The notes under the pieces are model-generated. The model did not search any database. It worked only from the letters and a program-made list of their open reading frames with translations, and was not told the DNA's origin. Below, one piece after another: positions 1 through 7,482 of a stretch of 64,000 bases of DNA. Numbering within the stretch: position 1 is the stretch's first letter; the number at the start of each line of letters is the position of its first letter. The position numbers were made by a program, and so were the translations under genes. Source of the stretch: Anaerolineae bacterium (GTDB lineage: Bacteria; Chloroflexota; Anaerolineae; Anaerolineales; UBA4823); the NCBI GenBank assembly GCA_003130835.1, contig QEXX01000088.1, positions 1 through 64,000 on the forward strand, in the 5' to 3' direction.

Positions 1-1
1 A

Positions 2-193
2 CTCGATTTGTTAGGGATTGTCCACTCTCATCCAAACGGGCCGCCTCTTCCTTCTCAGACCGACCTTGAAGAAGCCTATTATCCTGAGGCTATTTATTTT
101 ATTTTTTACCCCTCCGATCAACGATGGTATTACAATGCTTACCGCATCTTTAATCACCAATATGAATCAGTCGAAGTTCACCTATCCAAGTAA
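2..193 (+). CDS. JAMM/MPN-domain metalloprotease, C-terminal fragment
   Basis: The reading frame is already open at the window edge, so only the C-terminal part is visible. It carries HSHPNGPPLPSQTD, which fits the JAMM zinc signature H-x-H-x7-S-x2-D of the Mov34/MPN/PAD-1 family (M67). Bacterial members of this family cleave isopeptide-like bonds, for example on ubiquitin-like sulfur carriers or Cys adducts. The upstream glutamate that completes the active site lies outside the window. plsY follows 72 bases downstream on the same strand. The family call is good; the specific substrate cannot be inferred. Confidence 0.8.
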   Translation, partial: LDLLGIVHSHPNGPPLPSQTDLEEAYYPEAIYFIFYPSDQRWYYNAYRIFNHQYESVEVHLSK

Positions 194-265
194 CCATTTT
201 GTGAAAAGGGTGTTTCATAAACCGAGTGAGGTTTAAGAGAACTTAACAAAAAACAGGAGACCCAA

Positions 266-967
266 ATGATTTTTAGAGTTATCTTAATCTCTGCCATTTC
301 CTATCTCCTTGGCTCAATTCCATTTGGCTTAATCCTGGTTAAATTACGCACCGGTAAAGATCTGCGTCAAATCGAAAGCGGTCGGACAGGCGGTACCAAT
401 GCGGGTAGAGCAGCCGGTTTTTGGGTTGGTTTCTTAACTGCTCTTTTCGATGGGCTTAAAGCGGCAGTTGCCGTGTGGATTGCTAGAGCTTTTCTGCCTA
501 ACCTGATTTGGATGGAAATCATTGCTCCTTTATTAGCCGTTTTGGGTCACAATTATTCCATCTTCCTCATCGAGCGCTCAGAAAATGGTAAGGTGAGGTT
601 GCGCGGCGGGGCCGGTGGAGCGCCTTTCGTCGGTGGAGCTTTCAGCATTTGGCAACCTAGTTTATTGATTATCGTCCCAATCGGAGCTTTCATTCTGTAC
701 TTTATCGGATACGCTTCAGTAACAACCCTCAGTACAGCCCTGATAGCTACGATTATTTTTACTATCCGGTCTATTTGGTTCGGCGCCCCTTGGCAATATA
801 TCCTCTATGGCGTTATCGGAGAAGTGCTATTGGCATGGGCGTTGCGGCCAAACATCCGGCGTTTGCTCAACGGCACAGAACGTTTGGTCGGATTAAGAGC
901 CAAACGCCTTCAAACCAGTTCGAAAAACGGCAATCATTCCTCGTCTTCTTCGGTGTCCTCCTCGTAA
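266..967 (+). CDS. plsY: Glycerol-3-phosphate acyltransferase PlsY
   Basis: Polytopic inner-membrane enzyme that transfers an acyl group from acyl-phosphate to the sn-1 position of glycerol 3-phosphate, the first step of phospholipid synthesis. The N-terminus shows the family pattern YLLGSIPFG followed by a GRTGGTNAGRAAG segment, the phosphate-binding loop of PlsY, and a further conserved GGAGGAPFVGG loop. Several hydrophobic helices fit the usual topology. At 233 residues it is slightly longer than typical because of a Ser-rich C-terminal tail. An AGGAGA site lies just before the ATG at 266. The last 34 bases overlap the convergent MBL-fold gene. Confidence 0.95.
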   Translation: MIFRVILISAISYLLGSIPFGLILVKLRTGKDLRQIESGRTGGTNAGRAAGFWVGFLTALFDGLKAAVAVWIARAFLPNLIWMEIIAPLLAVLGHNYSIFLIERSENGKVRLRGGAGGAPFVGGAFSIWQPSLLIIVPIGAFILYFIGYASVTTLSTALIATIIFTIRSIWFGAPWQYILYGVIGEVLLAWALRPNIRRLLNGTERLVGLRAKRLQTSSKNGNHSSSSSVSSS

Positions 968-1833
968 TAATCATATTCGTCTTGAGGTGATCGCTCTGGC
1001 AATTTGCCATAGAGCTGTTTGTACAGACCAATTAAGTTCTTTCGATGCAGTTCTTCCGCCAACCCCCCGATGAGCACGCGGCTCTTTCCGCATTCTTCGA
1101 CACTGATCGTTTGTAACAAGTCCATGGGGTACTTCCGAGTAGCAGCTTTGCGCACAGCTTTTTTGATTGCGGATAAATATGCCAAATTCTCTTTGATAAA
1201 GTTATCAATTTCACCCCGTAAGACGATGTCTCCATGCCCTTGGATAATATTTTCCAACCCCATCTTTGCCATCATCTTCAAGCTATTCACCATGTCATCG
1301 AAATCCCCATCCACAATATAGGGCAACGCCATACCAGCATCACTAGCAAATAGCACTTTATCTTCTTCCACCAAAACGCCTAGATTATCTTTGCTGTGGC
1401 CCGGTAAACCAAAAATCGTTAAGGTTTTCTTTCCAACTCTAAGGGTCATCTTGCCTTCTTCAAAGGTGATATGCGGAAGCACAATGCGAATCGATTGGTA
1501 AACCGAGTGTTGTTCTTGAGCGACCTTCAGAGCTGGCATCCCTTTGCTTTCTAGAAATTCCCGGCACAGTTTATGGGCGATGATGGTCGCTCCTTGAAAA
1601 AAGCAATTTCCCCAAGTGTGATCAGCATGATAATGGGTGTTAATGACATACCGCACCGGTATATTCAACTCTTGTTCAATAAAATCTCGCACTTCAAGCG
1701 TCTCTTCCGGCACGGCTAAGGTATCAATCACCACCGCCCAGTTCGGGCCGACAACCGCCCCACAGGTAACCTGAGCATACAATTCACTTTGAAAAGAATA
1801 TACATTTTCAGCAATGCGTTCTCTTTGCACCAT
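934..1833 (-). CDS. MBL-fold metallohydrolase
   Basis: A 299-residue metallo-beta-lactamase-fold hydrolase. The dinuclear metal motif HYHADH lies at residues 67-72, with further ligands expected in the GLPGHSKDNLG and ASDAG segments and the IIQGHGD segment. No signal peptide is visible, so it is probably cytoplasmic. The C-terminus ends in a run of Glu, Asp and Tyr residues encoded opposite the Ser-rich tail of plsY. A GGAGCGGGTGA site precedes the start codon. Substrate unknown; members of this fold include glyoxalase II, lactonases and quinoprotein-associated hydrolases. Confidence 0.85.
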   Translation of the reverse strand: MVQRERIAENVYSFQSELYAQVTCGAVVGPNWAVVIDTLAVPEETLEVRDFIEQELNIPVRYVINTHYHADHTWGNCFFQGATIIAHKLCREFLESKGMPALKVAQEQHSVYQSIRIVLPHITFEEGKMTLRVGKKTLTIFGLPGHSKDNLGVLVEEDKVLFASDAGMALPYIVDGDFDDMVNSLKMMAKMGLENIIQGHGDIVLRGEIDNFIKENLAYLSAIKKAVRKAATRKYPMDLLQTISVEECGKSRVLIGGLAEELHRKNLIGLYKQLYGKLPERSPQDEYDYYEEDTEEDEE

Positions 1834-1929
1834 TCACCCGCTCCTATCCGGTAGAATGCGCTTAACATAGCACAAATCATATCCCAAAGTCAAGAAACTT
1901 TAATCTTACATTCATCTTTCTTAAAGACA

Positions 1930-1958
1930 TTGACCAAACCTGTGGTCATCGTTATAAT
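1930..1958 (+). promoter_or_regulatory. Promoter of the valS T-box leader
   Basis: A near-consensus sigma-70 type promoter: TTGACC at 1930-1935, a 17-base spacer, and TATAAT at 1953-1958. Transcription would start near 1965, just before the T-box leader. Confidence 0.85.
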
Positions 1959-1964
1959 AAAAAC

Positions 1965-2230
1965 AATCATCCTTGGGAAGAGTAAGCGACTCTCCATCGA
2001 CAGAGAAGGACTGGCCATCGGCTGAGAGCCGCCCAGATTGGAAATCGCTGAAGGTCGCCCAAGCAAATGCTGAAGAAATTGGCTTGCCAAGAGTAGACCA
2101 GCACGGAGCAGTCCGTTATCACTGAACCTGATGGCTATTCAATCAGGGTTGAGTGCACCAAGTTTGGTGAACTGAGGTGGTACCGCGGAAGAATTTCCTT
2201 TCGTCCTCAAGGACGAAAGGTTTTCGTTTC
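1965..2230 (+). promoter_or_regulatory. T-box leader controlling valS
   Basis: A tRNA-sensing leader. Stem I closes with CTTGGG (1972-1977) pairing with CCCAAG (2058-2063). Inside it, GCGA pairs with TCGC and encloses an AGTA-containing 5' side and a GAA-containing 3' side of the specifier loop. The valine codon GTC at 2054-2056 is the likely specifier. The T-box itself, GAGGTGGTACCGCGG, lies near 2174-2188; its UGGU should pair with the ACCA end of uncharged tRNA-Val. A terminator helix follows. Uncharged tRNA-Val should stabilise the antiterminator and switch valS on. The exact specifier register is inferred. Confidence 0.9.
2197..2230 (+). terminator. T-box intrinsic terminator before valS
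   Basis: A perfect 10-bp stem, CCTTTCGTCC pairing with GGACGAAAGG, with a TCAA loop, followed by a T-rich run. It lies directly after the T-box sequence and competes with the antiterminator. Confidence 0.9.
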
Positions 2231-2249
2231 TTATGGAGGTCTTTTGCCC

Positions 2250-4976
2250 ATGACAAACAATCAAATTCCCAAATCCTATCAATTTCGATCGACCGAGGAA
2301 CAAATCTATCAATTCTGGGAAAAAAGCGGATATTTTCAACCTTGGAACGACCCAAATAAACCAGACTTTGATCCCACGGTAAAACCGTTTGTGATCTCGA
2401 TCCCGCCCCCCAATGTAACCGGCGAACTGCATTTAGGCCATGCGATGTTTGTATCCATGGAAGACCTGATGATTCGATACCATCGCATGAAAGGCGAACC
2501 CACCCTTTGGGTGCCTGGCAGCGATCACGCAGGCATTGCGACCCAATTGCAAGTCGAAAAGGCTCTAGCCGCCGAAGGCCTCACTCGCGAGCAGATCGGC
2601 CGCGAAGAGTTTTTACGGCGCACTTGGGCGTGGAAAGAAAAGTATGGCAACATCATCTATCACCAAATCCGCCGACTTGGGGCATCCTGCGATTGGACAC
2701 GGACACGTTTCACTCTGGATGAAGGGTTATCGCGCGCCGTACGCGAAGCGTTTGTGCGCTTGTACGAAAAAGGCTTAATCTATCGCGGTTTGCGCCTCAT
2801 CAACTGGGCGCCGGGTCTCAAAACCGCCGTATCCGATCTTGAAGTCGAATACTCTCAAGAGATGGGTACACTTTATTACTTCAAGTATATGCTCGTTCCG
2901 GAAGCAGATTCTCAAGCGGATGAATATATTCCTGTCGCCACAACCCGCCCAGAGACGATTCTAGGGGATACGGCTGTTGCTGTTCATCCCGAAGATGAGC
3001 GTTATCGCCACTTCATCGGCCGTAAGGCAATTGTCCCCATTCTTGGTCGGCAAATTCCGGTCATTGCTGATACGTATGTTGATCGAGAATTTGGCACTGG
3101 AGCGCTGAAAATTACTCCAGGGCATGACCAAAATGACTATGAGATCGGATTAAGGCACGGTCTGGAAGTGATTTCGGTTTTAGATGAGTCAGCGCGGATT
3201 AATGAAAATGGCGGGCCCTACGCAGGCCAGGATCGCTTTGAAGCCCGCAAGAACATTTGGAAAGACATGCAAGCACAAGGGTTAACCATCAAGGAAGAAC
3301 CTTACATGATGAACATCCCGCGCTCTCAGCGGGGGAATGAGATCATTGAGCCGATGATCTCCACCCAGTGGTTCGTAAAAATTCAACCCCTGGCAGAGGC
3401 TGCTCTAAAAGCTGTCCAGGAAGGGCGAATTCGCATTATCCCAGAACGATTTACCAAAATTTACACCAATTGGCTTGAGAACATCGAAGATTGGTGCATT
3501 TCTCGCCAACTCTGGTGGGGACACCGCATTCCGGTTTGGTACTGTGCAGATTGTGGTGAACTTACCGTTTCACGTACAGACCCTACCGAGTGTCAACATT
3601 GTCACAGCGCCCGCATTGAACAAGACCCCGATGTGTTGGACACCTGGTTCTCTTCTGCCTTGTGGCCCTTCTCCACTCTTGGTTGGCCAGAAGAGACCCC
3701 AGATTACCGCTATTTTTATCCTACAAGCGTCATGGAAACCGGGTATGACATCCTCTTTTTCTGGGTGGCGCGCATGATCATGACCGGACTGGAGTTTACC
3801 GGTAAAGAACCATTCCACACCGTTTATTTACACGGTTTGATCCGCGATGAACATGGGCGCAAAATGAGTAAAACGCTCGGCAATATCATTGATCCCCTGA
3901 CGGTCATGGAGGACTATGGCACCGATGCCCTGCGGTTTACCCTGCTTGTCGGTTCGACGCCAGGCAATGATATGAATCTCAGCGTCAAAAAGGTTGAAGC
4001 AAACCGAAATTTCGCTAATAAAGTATGGAACATCGGACGCTTCATCATTCAATCTCTAGACCAGGTTCCAAATGCCCCGTCTTCACCTCCACAATGGACA
4101 TTAGCCGACTCTTGGATTTGGGCAAGGCTACAAACCCTCATTCGAGATGTAGAGCGGCTCTTCCAAAATTATCAATTTGGCGAAGCTGGACGATTGATCT
4201 ATGATTTTCTGTGGAGCGAATTTGCTGATTGGTACATTGAAATCGCCAAATTACAGCTCCGCCAAGGTGGTGACCGTGCCTTTTACACTGCTCAGACATT
4301 GGTCAAGGTATTTGATCAGTGTTTACGCCTATTACATCCTTTTACCCCCTTTGTTACCGAGGCAGTATGGGGTTACCTAAAAGAGGCTGCGATAAAATGC
4401 TCTCTGCAGCTTGCCCCAAAACAAGGCTGGGAAGAAGCGCTCATCATTGCTCGATGGCCACAGCCACGTATGCCGGAAGGGTGGGAAGAGGAAAAAGTTG
4501 CTCAATTTAGCTTGATTCAAGAGGTAATCCGCGAGATTCGTAACGCGCGCTCGGAAAAAGGCGTTGCATTAAGTCAATCTATTGCAGCCACCTTTATTAC
4601 CAAAGAACATCTTGCTTTATTGCAAGACCAAATCGAGAACATTCAAAAATTAGCCAACCTCGATCCCCAACGCATCCTGCTACTTGAGCGATTTTCTGAA
4701 AAACCCACCCAAAAAATCCCCTTGGTCATCAAAGAGATCGAGGTTTACCTAGACCTTGAAGCTACCATTGACCTTCAACGCGAACAACAACGCTTGCGCG
4801 CTGAGCTAGAAGAGGTTAATCAGCAAATCCAACGCTTAAGACAACTTTTGGATAGCCCCTTCTCACAAAAAGCCCCTGCGCCAATCGTGGAGAAGGAAAG
4901 ACAGAAACTAGCCGATTTTGAGATTGCTGCCGAAAAGCTTAAAAAACAACTTCTTGATCTAGGAGTTGAAGCATGA
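2250..4976 (+). CDS. valS: Valyl-tRNA synthetase
   Basis: Class I aminoacyl-tRNA synthetase that charges tRNA-Val, about 908 residues, full length. HLGH (the HIGH signature) is at residues 61-64 and KMSKT at 538-542. The editing domain lies between them, and the C-terminus forms the Arg/Glu/Gln-rich coiled coil typical of ValRS. The ATG at 2250 is preferred over an in-frame TTG at 2244 because GGAGGT (2235-2240) sits nine bases upstream of the ATG but too close to the TTG. The stop overlaps the next gene by ATGA. Expression is controlled by the T-box leader. Confidence 0.97.
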   Translation: MTNNQIPKSYQFRSTEEQIYQFWEKSGYFQPWNDPNKPDFDPTVKPFVISIPPPNVTGELHLGHAMFVSMEDLMIRYHRMKGEPTLWVPGSDHAGIATQLQVEKALAAEGLTREQIGREEFLRRTWAWKEKYGNIIYHQIRRLGASCDWTRTRFTLDEGLSRAVREAFVRLYEKGLIYRGLRLINWAPGLKTAVSDLEVEYSQEMGTLYYFKYMLVPEADSQADEYIPVATTRPETILGDTAVAVHPEDERYRHFIGRKAIVPILGRQIPVIADTYVDREFGTGALKITPGHDQNDYEIGLRHGLEVISVLDESARINENGGPYAGQDRFEARKNIWKDMQAQGLTIKEEPYMMNIPRSQRGNEIIEPMISTQWFVKIQPLAEAALKAVQEGRIRIIPERFTKIYTNWLENIEDWCISRQLWWGHRIPVWYCADCGELTVSRTDPTECQHCHSARIEQDPDVLDTWFSSALWPFSTLGWPEETPDYRYFYPTSVMETGYDILFFWVARMIMTGLEFTGKEPFHTVYLHGLIRDEHGRKMSKTLGNIIDPLTVMEDYGTDALRFTLLVGSTPGNDMNLSVKKVEANRNFANKVWNIGRFIIQSLDQVPNAPSSPPQWTLADSWIWARLQTLIRDVERLFQNYQFGEAGRLIYDFLWSEFADWYIEIAKLQLRQGGDRAFYTAQTLVKVFDQCLRLLHPFTPFVTEAVWGYLKEAAIKCSLQLAPKQGWEEALIIARWPQPRMPEGWEEEKVAQFSLIQEVIREIRNARSEKGVALSQSIAATFITKEHLALLQDQIENIQKLANLDPQRILLLERFSEKPTQKIPLVIKEIEVYLDLEATIDLQREQQRLRAELEEVNQQIQRLRQLLDSPFSQKAPAPIVEKERQKLADFEIAAEKLKKQLLDLGVEA

Positions 4977-5767
4977 AATTCGCCGAATTCGAGACGTTTA
5001 AGATGGCATACGATGAAGCAGGATCGGGTATCCCGATTCTCTTCATCCATGGCTACCCATTGAACCGCCTCATGTGGCAACCGCAAATCGAGGCACTCCA
5101 AACGGATGCACATGTTATTGCTCCCGATCTGCGCGGCCATGGCGATTCGACTCCAATCGAAGGTGTCTATTCGATGGATCTCCTGGCGGAAGATTGTGAA
5201 AAATTATTGGATCACTTAAACATCCAGCAAAAGATCGTCCTTTGTGGACTCTCTATGGGAGGTTATATTAGCTTTGCCTTTGCTAGAAAGTTTCCCGAAC
5301 GACTCGCTGGTCTGATACTCACAGCTACCCGAGCCGCTCCTGATTCGGAAGAAGCCAAACTGAACCGTCAGCGAAGTATGCAAGTGGCGAGAGAACAGGG
5401 TATTGAACCGATCATTGAATCCATGATCGCCAAGGTTCTTTCACCTTTCACCCTTAAAAATCGTCCTGAATTAGTCCAAACTGTTCGACAAATCATGCAG
5501 CGCACCTCCCTTCAAGCCATACTTGGAGACCTGCAGGGGATGATGGAACGGATCGATTCCCGTCCATTCCTAAAGCAAATTGCTGTTCCTACCTTGATCC
5601 TGCATGGAAAGGACGATACCCTCATTCCCATTGAGGAAGCCCAAGCCATGCAAGCAGCCATTCCTAACTCGCAACTGCTTATCGTAGAAAACGCAGCCCA
5701 TCTTCCCAACTTAGAAGCGAGTGAGCGTTTTAACCAAGCCGTTCGTCATTTCCTAAAGACCCTATGA
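4973..5767 (+). CDS. Alpha/beta hydrolase
   Basis: A 264-residue serine hydrolase of the alpha/beta fold. The oxyanion segment HGYPLNR, the nucleophile elbow GLSMGGY (Ser94), an acidic pair in HGKDDTLIP (Asp214/215) and His243 in ENAAHLPN form a complete catalytic triad. There is no signal peptide, so it is cytoplasmic. It starts inside the valS stop codon (ATGA) and is therefore translationally coupled to it. It resembles the 3-oxoadipate enol-lactonase/esterase group, but the substrate cannot be told from sequence. Confidence 0.88.
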   Translation: MKFAEFETFKMAYDEAGSGIPILFIHGYPLNRLMWQPQIEALQTDAHVIAPDLRGHGDSTPIEGVYSMDLLAEDCEKLLDHLNIQQKIVLCGLSMGGYISFAFARKFPERLAGLILTATRAAPDSEEAKLNRQRSMQVAREQGIEPIIESMIAKVLSPFTLKNRPELVQTVRQIMQRTSLQAILGDLQGMMERIDSRPFLKQIAVPTLILHGKDDTLIPIEEAQAMQAAIPNSQLLIVENAAHLPNLEASERFNQAVRHFLKTL

Positions 5768-6411
5768 GAAAAGATTTCGTCTCCTTGGACCAACCGAACC
5801 AACTAGCCCAGCGAGTACAAGCGTTGCGGCACCAACTATCTGCTTGGGATCCCCAGCAACTGGCAACCAACACAGCCACCAGCCTGATTCGCGACCACTC
5901 GGGAGAGGGATATTTTCAGTTTCTCTACTGGCAAGAAGCAACCCTCTTAAACATCCCTTCCTTCTCGGCAATCTCTGCAAACACGAAAAAAGAGCTGGGC
6001 ATCGCCCATCAAGCCTTAATTCTTTACTATTTCATAACCGCTCGCCCTCACCCCTTAACCGAAAAGTGGATCTCCTTTGCCGAATTACCCGATGGACGCT
6101 TTTATACCCAAGCTTTCCAAGGATACACAGGTGGTGTGATCAGAAGACACTTCGAAAATCAACTCGATAAGCTTGAAGAGGCAGTGAAGAAACTCAACGG
6201 CGTTGCTTATTCCTTTGCCGACCGGGCATATCTCTTTTGGGTATTGCCGCGCGTCCCGTTGTTATTGGTCTATTGGCAGGGGGACGAGGATTTTCCACCC
6301 AATTACCAAATTTTATTTGATGCCTGTGTGGCTTCCTACCTTCCAACCGACGCTTGTGCCATTGCCGGCAGCATGCTGACCAAAAGACTAATCGCTGCCT
6401 CCCCTCTTTAG
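5764..6411 (+). CDS. DUF3786-like protein
   Basis: A 215-residue cytoplasmic protein of unknown function. The segments ALILYYFITARPHPLTEKW, FAELPDGRFYTQAFQGY, LFWVLPRVPLLLVYWQGD and ILFDACVASYLPTD match the conserved pattern I know from DUF3786 proteins, which often sit near corrinoid or acetyl-CoA pathway genes in anaerobes. It overlaps the preceding hydrolase by four bases, making valS-hydrolase-DUF3786 one operon. No catalytic motif is evident. Confidence 0.72.
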   Translation: MRKDFVSLDQPNQLAQRVQALRHQLSAWDPQQLATNTATSLIRDHSGEGYFQFLYWQEATLLNIPSFSAISANTKKELGIAHQALILYYFITARPHPLTEKWISFAELPDGRFYTQAFQGYTGGVIRRHFENQLDKLEEAVKKLNGVAYSFADRAYLFWVLPRVPLLLVYWQGDEDFPPNYQILFDACVASYLPTDACAIAGSMLTKRLIAASPL

Positions 6412-6564
6412 GCGTAGACCTGCTTCTGAAGTTGAAAAGACTCCTCCACATCCGGTTGCCCATCCAGATATTCTTACACCCATCCGCACAGACAGATGCT
6501 TTTTTTCGGGAAGAAATTTCCCTGACTACCCACCTTGGGTGTACAGATGCTGACGCCGAGGTAT

Positions 6565-7482
6565 TTAGGAAGAAGGTGTGTCAGTAGAAGTAGGGGGAGG
6601 CGTTGGTGTTGGCGTCAAAGTTTGCGTAGCAGTTGGTGTCGCTGTACTGGTCGGAGGGCTGGTGGGCGAAGGTGCAGAGGTAGCCGAAGGAGCAGCGGTT
6701 GGCTTTGGGGTCGGTGTAGCAGATTTCGCAGGGGCAGTGCTGATATTCTTAACTTTAATCTCCACCCATAAGTATTCTGTACCATTTTTGCCAATGCCAA
6801 AGATGTGTCCCGCATTGTCATTGATCATCCACGCGCCTTTATAAGTTCCATCCGCTTTGGGGGCAACCAATTCAATTTGCAAATCGACCGTTTGTCCCGG
6901 CTGGACTACTCCGGGCAGCGCGACCTGGCTTTTCGCGCCTAAGGGATCGCCTGCAACCCAAATCAAGGTGAAATTTCGCGTCCAAGTGCAACTGCCGGCA
7001 TTCTCCACTCGCCAAATCTTGGTGAATTTCGTCCCGCCAGTGAAAACTGTGCCGGGTGGGACGTTGATATCTTGGACAAATTTAGCCAGTAAACAGGGTA
7101 AAGGGGTCGGTGTGATCGGAGTCGGTGTCGGTGGCTCCAGTGTGCTCGTTGGGGTTTCCGTCACAGTCGCGGTTTCCGTTGGGGTTGGAGATTGCTCGAC
7201 CACCACTTCAATTAGCTCAGTCCCATTGCCAATCAGAGGAAGATAAATCTTATAATCCTCCTTTGCAAGTTCTTGATAGGCGGTCAAGGTCTCTGCAATC
7301 GAAGTGCCAATCAAATCTTGAATGGGAGGCGGCAACTCTGGCGTCGGCTGTCCGGGTAAAACACAGGCGGAGAAACTCACAGCTATCCAAAGCAGGCAGA
7401 ATACTATCTTCCAAACTCGCCCAAATGTGGAAATTAAATCCTTCTCACTGAACAAGCGCAGGTGCCTAAGTTTCTCCTTCAT
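6565..7482 (-). CDS. Lipoprotein with NBR1-type Ig-like domain
   Basis: A 305-residue secreted lipoprotein. A hydrophobic helix leads to the lipobox SFSAC with Cys40 as the lipidated residue. A Thr/Pro-rich linker follows. Residues about 136-245 form a domain with the pattern PPGTVFTGGTKFTKIWRVEN, SCTWTR, GQTVDLQIELVAP, GTYKGAWMI, which matches the bacterial Ig-like domain related to NBR1. The C-terminal tail is again Pro/Thr/Ser-rich and probably extended. The start codon overlaps the mutS stop by ATGA, so it is cotranscribed with mutS although functionally unrelated. Probably a cell-surface protein, ligand unknown. Confidence 0.82.
   Translation of the reverse strand: MKEKLRHLRLFSEKDLISTFGRVWKIVFCLLWIAVSFSACVLPGQPTPELPPPIQDLIGTSIAETLTAYQELAKEDYKIYLPLIGNGTELIEVVVEQSPTPTETATVTETPTSTLEPPTPTPITPTPLPCLLAKFVQDINVPPGTVFTGGTKFTKIWRVENAGSCTWTRNFTLIWVAGDPLGAKSQVALPGVVQPGQTVDLQIELVAPKADGTYKGAWMINDNAGHIFGIGKNGTEYLWVEIKVKNISTAPAKSATPTPKPTAAPSATSAPSPTSPPTSTATPTATQTLTPTPTPPPTSTDTPSS

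Noticed and set aside
934-1321. Open frames opposite the MBL-fold gene.
   Set aside because: Complementary-strand shadows without ribosome sites or recognisable motifs.
6412-6564. Possible hidden gene between the DUF3786 gene and the lipoprotein gene.
   Set aside because: The gap is short and shows no start site, no conserved pattern and no clear hairpin.
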